Assembly (NCBI GenBank): GCA_021234155.1
Contig: JAJEKV010000098.1
Location: 2,630,592 to 2,694,591, forward strand
Length of the DNA stretch: 64,000 nucleotides
Origin: Isoetes taiwanensis
Taxonomy: Eukaryota; Streptophyta; Lycopodiopsida; Isoetales; Isoetaceae
Direction: 5' to 3'
Shown: one piece after another, positions 1 to 10,148 of the stretch
How the letters are laid out: each line of letters begins with the position of its first letter
Numbering within the stretch: the stretch's first letter is position 1
The notes under the pieces: generated by a model
What the model saw: the letters and a program-made list of their open reading frames with translations, nothing else
What the model was told of the DNA's origin: nothing
The model's database searches: none
Position numbers and translations under genes: made by a program

Positions 1-2336
1 TGGAGAACGCCCTGCAACTCATAATTCTATCTGGCCAAAAGAATTCTTCTGCTGACATAGCTCTTGCTGTTTTGGGTTTTAAAGGTGAGTTAAATGAGAT
101 TATTGATGATGCAAGGGTATATGCCCAGATGATTAATCGCTTCATTTTGAATTTTCCGAATTCATTGCATAATGTTGAAGAACAACGAAATTATGTTGAA
201 AACCTTAAAATCCAGGTAGTGTCGGACTGCAACAGTTTGCAATCTTCCATTGAAACTGCATATCAACAGGACAAGAAGACTCTAATACGAAATTGGAATA
301 ATAGCCCAGTGTCTAGATCTGTATGGTCCAGCTTGGTGCCTATGTTGATAAGTGCAGAGCCTAAAATCAGCGACACTGATTTGTCTAGACAGGAAAAGGT
401 GGGACAAGGTAGTTTTGGAACTGTTGAGACCGCACAGTGGCATAAACTGCCTGTAGCTGTGAAAAACTTTACTGATGTTCGTTATTTCCATGATGAATTA
501 GCAGTTTATAAGAACCTGCTGCATGCTGATTCTCCCCATATTGTACGCATGTTAGGTTACTCTACAAGTAATTTACTTGTATTAGAGCTTATGAGTAAGG
601 ATTTGAAAGAACATATTACAGGGCTAAAATCTCCACTTCCTCTAATTCAGTCACTTCACTTGATTCTCCAAATAGCCAAAGCATTGAGGCATTTACATAA
701 CATGGATGTTGTTCACCGGGACCTTAAACCCGCTAATGTATTGCTCAAAACTAGAAAGGATGGAAGTCTACTTATCAAACTGACTGATTTTGGCATCTCT
801 AAACACTCTTTTGGATTTGCAACATCCCATACATGCTTCCAGGGCACCATGATGTACATGGCACCAGAAATGCTGGCAGGATCAACAAAGTATTCAAGAA
901 AAGTTGATGTTTACAGTTTTGGTTTGATTAGTCTTGAGATTCTTGCAGGGAAGGTACGTCAGAATAGAGAAGAAGAATTAACTCTACCCAAAGACATTCC
1001 TAAGATGCTAATAAGTCTGATAAACTCTTGCATGGAATTTAATGATGTCAAACGTCCCGGCTTTGACGAAATTTGTGATAGCTTGTGGCTTGTGAAAGAA
1101 GAAGTCTTGGCCAAAGTCAAAATAAGTGGACTACGAGGAATAAGGATTGAAAACTTTCCAAGTGCTTCTGCCATTCATCCTAATCAAGATAATGCAAAAT
1201 CACGAAGGCACATGTTTCTTCCGATCATATCTCCGTGTTCTACTTTGACAGGTAAGAGAGCTATTTATGCTTTGTCACACAACGCTATCTGTAAGGGACG
1301 GTACTCAGTAACAGATTTGCCTGTAGACATTTTGGTTGATATTATGTTTGTTGGTTCCGTGCGTCTTATAGCCTCTGGACAATTAAAAATAGAGGATCGT
1401 TGGAATACTCTATTGAATCCATATGAAAGCATTGCACATGAAAATCGCCATCCTGAAGATCTAGGTATATTTGGGCAATTCAAGAAGTTGCTAAAGGATC
1501 AAGGAAAAAAGTTCAATCTCTATCTTTATATAGGAGGCTGGGACAATTCAGAGTGCTTCTCTACTGCCTTTTCTACTGCAACAACTCGCACTATATTCGT
1601 CAATTCTGTAGTGGGACTCTTGAAAAGCTACCCAATCTTCAATGGCCTGGTTATTGACTGGAGCTATATCAGTGACAACGGGAAGAATTATGGTAAGGCT
1701 GGCAATGTTACCAGTGAAAAAGATGTTGATAACTTGGTTCTTACTCTTGAGGTACTTAGAAAAGAACTACCTGTTGGTAGTTTTATGATTGCGTTAACTT
1801 GCACATCATCTGCTGCGCAGGAATGGCCAATAGAAAAGGCAATTCATTTGCTAGATCAGATCCATGTGAACCTTCCTGTCATTAGCAGTAAAATTACATC
1901 TCATAGATCGGCCTTGTATGCTAGTTCTTCCTTTGAACAGCATAATACAGATGAAAGTGTGAAGATGTACATCTCCCATGGGGTACCGTCTTCCAAGATT
2001 TTTATCGTGGGTTCACTAGATTCCATGAGATATGCAGACACTGATGGGATAGGCATGCCTGCTGGCAGTTGGAATTGGGACCCTGATTATAAGGGGTTGC
2101 CAGAAGCTGGATCTGAAGAGAAGTGGGATGATGAAGCTAAAGCAGCATATGCCCATCATCCGATGCGGAGGGTGATTGATACTTATGATAACAACAAGTC
2201 AATGGTTGAGAAGGCAAAGTATATTAAGGAAAATGACTTGGGAGGCATTCTGGTCCTCTGGGCCCATAATGATTTCCCTTACATGCATGAGCGTTCAACG
2301 ATGAAAGCCCTACACAAATATCTTACTCATAGTTGA
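1..2336 (+). CDS. Protein kinase fused to a C-terminal inactive GH18 (chitinase-like) domain, 5' partial
   Basis: The reading frame is open from base 3 to the TGA at 2334-2336, so the gene starts left of the window. Residues are numbered from the TTG at 72. Residues 1-100 look helical. The kinase domain follows: glycine loop VGQGSFG (110-116), VAVK lysine K131, catalytic HRDLKPAN with D217, DFG at 239-241, APE at 264-266, and a DVYSFG helix. All key kinase residues are present, so it should be active, probably a TKL-type Ser/Thr kinase. From about 395 to the end there is a GH18 barrel-like domain with YIGGW (486-490, the SxGG strand) and a terminal LVLWAHND strand (W730). The catalytic DxxDxDxE motif reads NGLVIDWS (524-531): only D529 remains and the catalytic Glu is Ser531, so hydrolysis is not expected but sugar binding is possible. 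I see no signal peptide or membrane segment in the visible part. A perfect-looking donor (AAAG/GTGAGT) lies near base 85, but the frame continues through it. Confidence 0.85.
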   Translation, partial: ENALQLIILSGQKNSSADIALAVLGFKGELNEIIDDARVYAQMINRFILNFPNSLHNVEEQRNYVENLKIQVVSDCNSLQSSIETAYQQDKKTLIRNWNNSPVSRSVWSSLVPMLISAEPKISDTDLSRQEKVGQGSFGTVETAQWHKLPVAVKNFTDVRYFHDELAVYKNLLHADSPHIVRMLGYSTSNLLVLELMSKDLKEHITGLKSPLPLIQSLHLILQIAKALRHLHNMDVVHRDLKPANVLLKTRKDGSLLIKLTDFGISKHSFGFATSHTCFQGTMMYMAPEMLAGSTKYSRKVDVYSFGLISLEILAGKVRQNREEELTLPKDIPKMLISLINSCMEFNDVKRPGFDEICDSLWLVKEEVLAKVKISGLRGIRIENFPSASAIHPNQDNAKSRRHMFLPIISPCSTLTGKRAIYALSHNAICKGRYSVTDLPVDILVDIMFVGSVRLIASGQLKIEDRWNTLLNPYESIAHENRHPEDLGIFGQFKKLLKDQGKKFNLYLYIGGWDNSECFSTAFSTATTRTIFVNSVVGLLKSYPIFNGLVIDWSYISDNGKNYGKAGNVTSEKDVDNLVLTLEVLRKELPVGSFMIALTCTSSAAQEWPIEKAIHLLDQIHVNLPVISSKITSHRSALYASSSFEQHNTDESVKMYISHGVPSSKIFIVGSLDSMRYADTDGIGMPAGSWNWDPDYKGLPEAGSEEKWDDEAKAAYAHHPMRRVIDTYDNNKSMVEKAKYIKENDLGGILVLWAHNDFPYMHERSTMKALHKYLTHS

Positions 2337-2683
2337 GGAAGCTCTCTAGGGGATTTTACGAGCATCTCTAAAGATAGTTGCTGGGTCTATTTGTATATTT
2401 TATTTCTGACCATAGATTTGGTGAATTTTTCATCAAAAACTAGTCTACAACTTCCAATGGTGCAAAATGAACAAATCAAGAAACCGTAAAACAATACAAG
2501 GCTAAGCTAATTTATCAGGCAAAGTGAACCATGGATATATAAAAACTTTAACTAATTCACATTTAGCGGCCATGGCCGAATCTTTAATTTTTTGCATTTA
2601 AGCCTTTGTACACATAGCTGCCATGGCCGAAGTAGCCATAGCCGAACCCAAGCCAAGCTTGGCACTCCGATTTGGACTTCAAT
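2337..2683. other. 3' flank of the kinase-GH18 gene, no further gene seen
   Basis: AT-rich sequence after the stop codon, without a supported coding frame. It presumably holds the 3' UTR and polyadenylation signals of the kinase gene, which I cannot place exactly. It runs directly into the GGGGAGGTTTCC repeat cluster. Confidence 0.5.
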
Positions 2684-3090
2684 GGAAACCTCCCCAATTT
2701 TCCACAGAAACCTCCCCAACTTTCCCTGGAAACCTCCCCAACTTTCCAGGCAAACCTGGGGAGGTTTTCATTTTGGAAAATAGGGGAAGTTTTCGTGGAA
2801 ACCTCCCCATGGAAACCTCCCCAACTTTCTTGAAAAACCAGGGGAGGTTTCCATATACGAAAACAGGGGAGGTTTCCATGGAAAATTGGGGAGGTTTCCC
2901 ATAAAAATTAGTAAAAAAAAGCCCTCCACGATCTGCCTTGATCCACGTGCTTCTTTAATATCCACCTTGATGGTTGTGTAAGCATGCCCTTATTAATTAC
3001 ACCCGCCTTTATTAATTACGGCCCTTTATTTTTTAAAATATTTTAATGAAACCTCCCCAATTTTTCGAGGAAACTAGGGGAGGTTGCATT
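2684..3090. repeat. Cluster of 11 GGGGAGGTTTCC motifs in both orientations (hAT-like subterminal repeats)
   Basis: About eleven copies of the 9-12-mer AACCTCCCC / GGGGAGGTTTCC occur in mixed orientation between 2684 and 3085, usually flanked by short AT-rich AATTTTCC or AACTTTCC. Copies in opposite orientation can pair, so the block can fold into several hairpins. Dense short motifs in both orientations next to an element end are typical of transposase-binding subterminal repeats in hAT transposons. A BED zinc-finger ORF follows at once, which supports this reading. The same motif clusters at 11.5-12.8 kb. Confidence 0.75.
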
Positions 3091-3137
3091 ATTTTGTGCA
3101 AAATTGTAATCCATTTCTTTCTCTTCTATCTCGTAGA

Positions 3138-3341
3138 ATGACAAGCAGAAAATCTGTTTGGTGGGACGAAGTTGATGTGGTAGGCCATAAATCTTGGATA
3201 TGCAAGTATTGCAAGGCCAACAAAACAGGTGGTCCAGATAGGGTGAGGGCGCACTTGATACACGAGGAGGGCAAAAACATAGTCTTTTGCATGAGGATTC
3301 TTGAAAAAAAAAAAAGCACTGTAACAAGCCTGCCGAGTTGA
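3138..3341 (+). pseudogene. BED-type zinc-finger fragment, probable start of a hAT transposase
   Basis: A 67-codon frame begins with ATGACAAGC. It carries a BED-like finger: an aromatic WW pair, C-x2-C (residues CKYC), then GGPDRVRAHL and a later H/C pair (LIHEEGKNIVFC). In plant hAT transposases this finger sits at the N-terminus and binds subterminal repeats. Such repeats lie immediately upstream here. The frame soon enters an A-run at about 3304-3314 and a stop, with no dimerisation (hATC) domain downstream, so only the 5' end survives. The ATGACAAG start is echoed at about 11871 next to the second repeat cluster, which suggests the same element family. Confidence 0.6.
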
Positions 3342-3396
3342 CCCTCCTGGCAACTCGGGATCTTGTCTATACTTAAGGCTAGATCTCTGTTGATAT

Positions 3397-3418
3397 GATA
3401 GATAGATAGATAGATAGT
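3397..3418 (+). repeat. (GATA)n microsatellite
   Basis: Five to six uninterrupted GATA units follow the BED-finger fragment. Confidence 0.9.
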
Positions 3419-3419
3419 A

Positions 3420-4494
3420 TTTTAACTTTAATCAACTATGTTGGTGAAGAATTTAATCTTCCAATAAATAATGGAGAATTATTCCCGTCTTATATATAGC
3501 TAATATCCAACTATTGTAATATAGTTTCAAGAGAAATACATCCATAATAGATTTATTCAAAACCAAAGCTAAGATTCAGCTTCTAGAAAACTCCAAAGTC
3601 AGCCACGATCCTGAACAATACCACTGCTATTGGCCCGAGCACCACCTTGCTCAATCACTGCATGCACTTAAAGGGGTTAGTCCTCGTGACTAAGTGGGGA
3701 TCCCATAGCTGCCTCTGCATACATGGAAACACTCTGGAATCTTGGATAACAAGAATATAAACAACCCAAGATACAAGAACCTATGGTGCAATGCTAGACG
3801 ATGACAATAAAGTAAACATCATGAACATCCAGAGAAAAGAACATAACTAAAGTACCAAACCATCATGACCAAACTCCGGAACAATGGGTAGCTCGGCCCG
3901 ACCTACATAGGGCCGGATTAGCGGGATAACGCTTCGGCCGACTTTTACATTCCAAGCCCTGTAGCGAGGTGGTGGGGTGAACCTCGTATGCGCATACCCT
4001 CTCAACCCACGTCTGGCACTGGAGGACCTCTTACCATGGGAGTTCACAAGAGTTGACTGAAGTAGCAATCCCGGCCAGGAGAACTAACGCCCGGTGTCAC
4101 AGAGCACAAATACAAAGAACATAGAACATGATTCATGCCGGAGCAACTTAGGCCACCGAACCTAGAAGTCCAACCCCGGAGGATCCAAATACATAAATAA
4201 ACATCAAGCATTGTGACATAATAGCTATGACAACAACATGTAATGTTCCTTAAAATATTTTCTAGACAAGTGTCTAAACCATACCCCTGCCAAGGTTGCC
4301 CATACAACCTGCCCATATTGGAATAGCAGTTTCAGTGACGAAATCTTAACAGCAACCCACTTGTCGATGCAGCGTGCTCAAATAACTGCTACAAAATCGA
4401 TGCAGAACTAACTTTTCAACATTATTTATTTACGATCCTTAGCTATGGTTTTAAGGTTTTAATATTAAAATTCCATTTCCATAGCTAATCAATT
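3420..4494. other. Non-coding stretch, possibly an LTR fragment
   Basis: No supported gene. A locally GC-rich segment at about 3880-4110 (GGCCCG, CCGGCC and CCGG blocks) sits in AT-rich DNA. It resembles the body of a retrotransposon LTR, but I find no partner copy, PBS or TG...CA boundary here, so that remains a guess. Confidence 0.3.
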
Positions 4495-4845
4495 ATGTCA
4501 CACATGCAAAGTGGAACCTCCAATTACAACATGGAAATGGGGTCGCCATTTTTGTCGGAGGCTTTATTAGGTGCTGCCACGTGCTATGATCCTACAATGC
4601 GGAATGGAAAGAGGCACGACAATTCCGTAGCAACTAAAACTTTACAGTCTGCTCCCGGTAATACAAAGATTAACACGAATTTGTGTTCAAGCTCCCAGTT
4701 TTACAGTCCAAGCTTCTACAGTTCCAGCTCGGAGCAGTTTATAGAAGCACAAGAACCCACAGATTTTTTCCGTGATTTTTGCAGATTCGACCAATCTCTG
4801 CATTTCACAGATCCCGCGATCGGGAGGAGCAATAATAATGCTTGA
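4495..4845 (+). CDS. Hypothetical 116-aa ORF
   Basis: An ATG-started frame of 116 codons rich in Ser, Asn and Gln, with a C-terminal EPTDFFRDFCRFDQ stretch. I recognise no domain. Ser-rich low-complexity composition plus an aromatic/acidic tail could be a disordered C-terminus of a larger protein, but no adjacent exon could be identified. No strong promoter or splice context was seen. It may be a chance ORF. Confidence 0.25.
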   Translation: MSHMQSGTSNYNMEMGSPFLSEALLGAATCYDPTMRNGKRHDNSVATKTLQSAPGNTKINTNLCSSSQFYSPSFYSSSSEQFIEAQEPTDFFRDFCRFDQSLHFTDPAIGRSNNNA

Positions 4846-5356
4846 TTCTCCATTTTGGAAGGACAGAACAGAGTAAAATAATTACAATAGGAGCAGCCAA
4901 GAAATACAAGAGTAAAATAGAGAAAATCTGTCATGCACTTGGACAATACAGGATCTGCCGCAGGAAATATGCCTCTGCCCTTGAAGCATGATTAAAAAAA
5001 AAAAAAAGGGATTGAATAGCTTCTTATTTTCTTAGCTTGCAAAAGCGACCCATGCAAGAATGCGGGGCATGCAAAAGCAGTGAAATTGAGGGAGCGAATC
5101 AGATTGCCATCCGGATTCAAAAAACAGGGGGTTACGCAAAGGGCAAAAACAGGGGATCGCAGATGGCAAACACGGCGGCTCGGATTCAAAAGCAGGGGTT
5201 AAAAGCAAGGGCAAAAGCAGGGGGATCGCGGTGGCAAACCACGGGCCGCTTCCTCACCTTGCCCGGATCCACCATCATCGACACACCGCCATAGCACAAA
5301 AATTGCCAGGCGCCATAGCTCGACACGCACAAAAATCGCTCCCCATTTCCATGTTG
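4846..5356. other. Intergenic, short internal repeats
   Basis: No supported gene. The segment 5080-5240 has recurring CAGGGG, GCAAA and GGCAAA motifs in a loose tandem pattern. An A-run lies at about 4994-5006. Confidence 0.4.
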
Positions 5357-5472
5357 TAGGGGGATGCCCACCGGTCGCACTTTCCGGTGTGGCGGTGAAC
5401 CGCTCCCGGCTCCGCCGGTCGCGGGGCCCCACCGGTCCACACCGGAAAGTGCTCCCGGTGGGCATCCCCCTA
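5357..5472. repeat. GC-rich foldback repeat, 36-bp arms
   Basis: The left arm (5357-5392) and right arm (5437-5472) are reverse complements over 36 bp with two mismatches by eye, around a 44-bp GC-rich loop that is itself partly self-complementary. GC content is far above the AT-rich flanks. The unit could be a tiny foldback transposon or the stem of a structured RNA. No target duplication is evident. Confidence 0.85.
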
Positions 5473-6613
5473 TACATCTTTCCAGCTTAAAAATTCGTAA
5501 GGTCTTCTGACCGCAACTGCCTATATCACCTTCAACTGCTTCTTAGCCCAGCCCCATCTCAAGGAGCAAGCCCATATAATTATCTGATATTCTATTCTAT
5601 TCAAATTATTAACACGTTAATTTCAAACACAAGTTTCTACATATTTTCTTACTTTGTTTTCCCCAATCTCCTGCAACTGCACCTGGACTTACCTTGTGAA
5701 TGCTCTCTGCTCAATCCCAGCACAATTCAAGCATGTCCACCTCATGTTTTCCCTTTTATCTTATTATATTCAGTATTTTTTTCATTAGTAACATTTCTTT
5801 AATATGCAACCAACAAAACATTAACATTCAACAAATTAATTAACAACACAAAACAGGAAACCAACGAGAACCTATTTCTGATCTGAAATCTGGACTCCTA
5901 GTTCAATTAAATCTGTCTTGATTCCTTCATTTTGGCCCATTAACCTGCCAAATTGGCCTGTTCCAGGTCATATTAGGATGCCTCCAAAAGTTCTAGCTCC
6001 TTCTGTGACGACTCCATTGCAGGAAAAAGCCGTTGTTGCAGCCCATGCTTAGCAGTCAGATTCATCATGGTTACTTTTGGCTTACTCTAGACCCTCTCAT
6101 AGCAATCTTATCCACATAATTTCTTATCAGCCCATAAATTTAACAATAGCACAGCAGCATGTGCAAATCGAATCCATTCCTGGCAGCCTATGCAATCTCA
6201 TGGAATCCAATCTATTGAAACCAAACCCCACCTGATAAGAAAAAGATCCGATGCAGGTGAAAGCTCCAAGCTTTTGCCACCGATGGAATTCCTCTTATGC
6301 TATCCCGTCTCCAAAAAACTTCCAAAATTTCTTTCTCAATTTGCCTTCCTAGATCGTAAAGCTTTTGCTTATTTATAGTTCTATCCTACATGCATGTGTC
6401 TATCTTGCATGCATGCCAAACATGCATGTTCTACCTTGCATGCATGTCAAACTTGTATACACGTACATGAGTACATATACTGACCCATCAACGGGCCAGG
6501 ATCGTTACAGTCTCACCTTCTAAAATTTATCCCATGTCCTCATGGGTCGATTCCAAGAACTATCATGCTTACTTAATAAGTATACTAACAATCTGAAGCA
6601 AAATAAACAATTG
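5473..6613. other. Intergenic, no gene seen
   Basis: AT-rich sequence with no convincing coding frame. At about 6390-6465 the palindromic word GCATGCATG recurs several times with CTATC/CTACCTTGCATGCATG spacing, a small irregular tandem array. The 3' LTR expected for the copia element at 6.6-11.2 kb is not recognisable here. Confidence 0.4.
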
Positions 6614-7394
6614 CTATAGAAAATGAGATAAAATCAAGTTATTACAAATCTCACCTGGGATTCGTACTATAGAAGCTTCCTGAGCACCCTCACGTGGAGC
6701 TTCTGCAGCATAAATATACGTTTGATTTTGCGGAAGATCCATTATTGTGGCAGCTCTAACAAGTCCTCCATGAAGAAAGAAACAGCACCCAGTAGTGGAT
6801 CGGGAATAGGCTTTTGTACCATAACATGCATCAACCATAAGGGTTGAAGGGGATTGAATGAGAACCATGGAAGAAGGTGATGCTATGATGAGGGGTGGAT
6901 TGCAAATATCGGAGAATGCGTTTGGCTAGAGTCGAATGGTATTCAAGAAAATGATCATTGAATTGACAGAGAGTGATGACTGTATAAGACAAATTTGGGC
7001 GGATATATATCATGAGATACATTAGACTGCCAATAAGTGAGCGAAAAGGCAAATCAGGAGATAAATTAAGGGATGCCATATCTTCAAAAAGGTTAACATT
7101 TGGTTCCATATGAGTGGCAACAAGGCGAGCATCCAACATATGGAAACGAGTCAGAATTGTTTGGGTGTAAAGAGCCTGATATAGGTGAAGGATATGGTTG
7201 GGGAGAACATGACAGATGTGTAGGCTAAGAAAGAAGGCAGCAGTACCAAGATGTTTCATGGAGAATTGAGTTGAGGAGGGAATAAATGTGGCCAAGGTCT
7301 GTGTGATGGTTGCGGAACAAGAGTATGTCATCAACCACAGGAAGATAATGAGAATTACAGGTGATTTATGATTTAGAGCTAACAGCAACAGCAC
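6614..7394 (-). pseudogene. Copia RT C-terminal half and RNase H remnant
   Basis: The minus-strand frame 7394-6831 carries the RT thumb: a SLIGSLMYLM...RPNLSY stretch (canonical GSLMYL...RPDI) followed by RILRYLQST. Frame 6868-6614 continues with STTGCCFFL, the RNase H-type end of copia pol. The VVDD version of the catalytic YVDD box is encoded at about 7331-7320, in a different frame from the downstream thumb, so at least one frameshift separates them. Confidence 0.85.
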
Positions 7395-8354
7395 AAAGAA
7401 ATAAATATGTTGATGCTCAATTTGATCAGCTGTGGAATTCTATTGGACATTTTTATGGTTGCTTTAATTTATTTAAGTTAAATTGTCATGTTGATAACAC
7501 TAATTCTGATTCTATTTTTCCTAGAGTATCTCTGGAACTGCAAGTACAAACTTGACATGCAATTTGATGAAACTGAGGCTTCCAAATACATTGGTCTTCC
7601 CCTGTCAGAAAGGCACGAGATTCAGAGTGAAGTGCAAAACCAAATGGATTACAGTTTTTGGACAAGTCATGTAAAGGGAAAGCTATATGAGAGCATAGAA
7701 GAAATTCCAGGGAAAGAGGTTGAGTGGCCTAAGGAATTCTGCAGAGAGACCCACTTAATGTATGTGCTATGGTGGTTTATGTATGCTAACAGTATGGACA
7801 TGACAGATAGGCAATTCGAGTTTTATAGGGAATGCTACTACTACCATAGGGGCAGAGCAGATTGTTATGGCACTCTTATCCACCTTCATTCCACATGTAA
7901 CTCAAACAGGCTGATCGAGGTTGTTGATTGGGGAAAGAATTTTATTCCTATACTTTATCCTCAGTTTAGGGACCACTTCCACTTTCTGGACACCTACAAT
8001 TTCTGATCCCTGCTTCATCTGTCCATAACTTGGTTTTTTGTGCAGATTTTTGGCTCAAGGAATCTACAGGAAATGTATTTGGCTGCATCAGCAAAAAGTT
8101 ACAAGACCTTGCTCCTTCTGAAAGTGCTCCTGTCTTCAACATCTACATCCTTATTATGTTGCAACACTTTATGTTTTTGTCTATATCAAGTACTCTACAT
8201 ATTGCTGCTACTATTTACATGGGCTTCACCAAGTCCAAAAAAATATTTCCTTATGTTACATATTGCTGACTCCTCAGTCATGCAATTCTCTATTTTTGTA
8301 CTTATTCTCCATAATTAATGATTAAAAAGCTTCATTCCTTCAAAAAAAAAAAAA
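7356..8354 (+). pseudogene. Processed retrocopy with poly(A) tail and 14-bp target-site duplication
   Basis: The insert ends in an A-run (about 8342-8356) and is bounded by AAGATAATGAGAAT at 7342-7355 and again at 8355-8368. This shows LINE-type target-primed insertion of a polyadenylated RNA. It holds a 172-codon frame (7488-8006), preceded by an overlapping frame at 7361-7555 that looks like the same protein before a frameshift. The encoded protein is rich in Trp, Tyr and His (for example KEVEWPKEFCRETH and YRECYYYH) and I do not recognise it. A motif DQLWNSIGHFYGCF in the first frame resembles DKSWDALGSFQGFY in the poly(A)-tailed unit at 40.4-41.2 kb, so both may derive from one gene family. 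The rest of the two proteins does not visibly align. Confidence 0.85.
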
Positions 8355-8472
8355 AAGATAATGAGAATGAAGGAGCCTGTTTGGCAAAGATAAACACTTG
8401 TGTCTACGGGAGAAGGCTGAAAATGAAGATCTCGAAGGCAGGAATCAAAACATTGAAACCAAACTCGTGAAG

Positions 8473-9024
8473 CTAGGTTGAGACCGTAAATAGCCTTCTG
8501 TAATCTCCATACATAGTTAGAAAATTTGAGATCCTAAAAACCACAGAGGGCTGCTTCATAAAAAGCTCTTCTTGAAGATCGCCATGGAGGAATGATGTAT
8601 GCACATCGAGCTGAAAAATCTCCCAATCATGTTTAGCTGCACGAGCAAGAATCGTCCAAAGACTGGTCATATGAATCATGGGCGAGAAAGTTTCATCATA
8701 GTCAACACCGTGGATTTGAGCGAATCTACGAGCTACAAGACATGCCTTGTAACGCGCGAGAGATCCATCTTCGTTGAACTTCTTAGAAAAACTCCACTTT
8801 GAATCGACAACTTTTCTGCCAGAAGGAAGGGGCACTAAATCCCAAACATGGTTTTGTTTCATAGAAGACAATTCTTCAGGGGCAACCTTGTGCCAATGAG
8901 AAGTATCTGGTCCATTTCGTGCAGCATGAAGCATAGCAGGAGTACCATGGGTGGCAAGGCAGATCCATTCAACAATACTAATTTCAGCATTTTCAATGAT
9001 TTTAAGGGTGGAGTGTGCATGCAC
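8473..9024 (-). pseudogene. Copia reverse transcriptase N-terminal half
   Basis: The 183-codon frame includes the typical copia sequence: VWDLVPLPSGRKVVDSKW, FNEDGSLARYKACLVARRF, GVDYDETFSPM and DVHTSFLHGDLQEE. Its C-terminal end is followed on the minus strand by the retrocopy insert. The DVxxAFLHGxL segment carries Thr-Ser in place of the usual Ala. RT would be non-functional because of the downstream disruption. Confidence 0.92.
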
Positions 9025-9403
9025 TGGCTGCGAGGGAGAGAAGAGGTAGATTGAGAGGAATTAGAAGCTACAAAACTGAGAGGAGTAAGAAGCTACAAGT
9101 TGCTCGGATCGCACAACATGTGTTTCTATAACAGATGGTTCAATTGGAGGGCAATGATCAACAAGAGGAGGTGTATCCGGAGCAAGAGCAGCATGAACAT
9201 GATATTCTACCTCTTCATTAATGAGAGATAGGCCAGGAGGATCAGGGACCAGCATTTGCCGATCAATAAAATCTGCATTTTCTTCAATACCAAGAATCTC
9301 GGATTCATCAAAATGGACATCAGAACTGATAAGTACCTGATTCGTGGAAGGATCCTAGCATTTGTAACCCATATGATTTGGAGAATACTCGATAAAGGGC
9401 ATT

Positions 9404-10030
9404 TCACACTCTTATGGTCCAAATCTTTGGGAATTTGAACATAAAAGTGCTACCAAAAACTCGCAAGTGAGAGGCATCAGGCTTTGATCCATACCATACT
9501 TTGTGAGGTGTAGAGCTAGGAGGAGCTATTATAGGAGCAAAATCTTGAGTATGAACTACAGTAGCAACCACTTCCTCCCTGAATTCACGTCCCAAATACC
9601 TTTGAACTAACAAACTCTTGGCAGCTTCACATATTGTCCGATTTTTTCTCTCAGCAACACCTTTTTGTTGAGGGGTGTGCCAAGTTGTGATTTGTCTGTG
9701 AATACCAGCTGCATTGTATATGTCCTGGAAAAGGTGTCCAAGAAACTCACCATCGCCCTCTGTTTGAAGACAATTTATGGTGTAGTTCACTTGATTCTCA
9801 GCTGACGCTTCCGAAAGCTTATATAGATTTCCAAAACGATGCCCCTTGGTAAGTGGATTCGCTGGTAGAATAACATCCTTGGGAAACAGAAGAACAACAT
9901 TATCAGTGAAGACTGAAATCACATGGTCTGTCAGCTTTGCCACAAACAATAGATTTTTGTGGAGTTTGGGAACCAAGAGAGCATTTGAAAGTGCTGCCTC
10001 CTTGCCATGAAGAAGTGGAAGGTGAAACAC
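9404..10030 (-). pseudogene. Copia integrase region
   Basis: The 208-codon frame runs from a pre-integrase segment (ALLVPKLHKNLLFVAKLTD) into the core, with TDGEFLGHLF-like sequence (here TEGDGEFLGHLF), GIHRQITTWHTPQQKGVAERKNRT and HLRVFGSTFMFK. The zinc-binding and first catalytic part between these seems shortened, so the DDE set is incomplete. It lies between gag and RT, as expected for Ty1/copia. Confidence 0.9.
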
Positions 10031-10148
10031 TCCTTTTGCAGTGATTGATACATGGGCAGTAGAATCAAATTGGACACCGCCTTGAACTGGTTCAAATCTC
10101 TGAGAAGTTGGGGATACTTAACCGTAATAGAAGTGCATGCAGAATCAA

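Noticed and set aside
72-90. Strong splice donor AAAG/GTGAGT near the start of the kinase frame
   Set aside because: The frame stays open through it from the window edge and the codons after it read as protein continuous with the kinase region, so an intron is not needed. Transcript data would decide.
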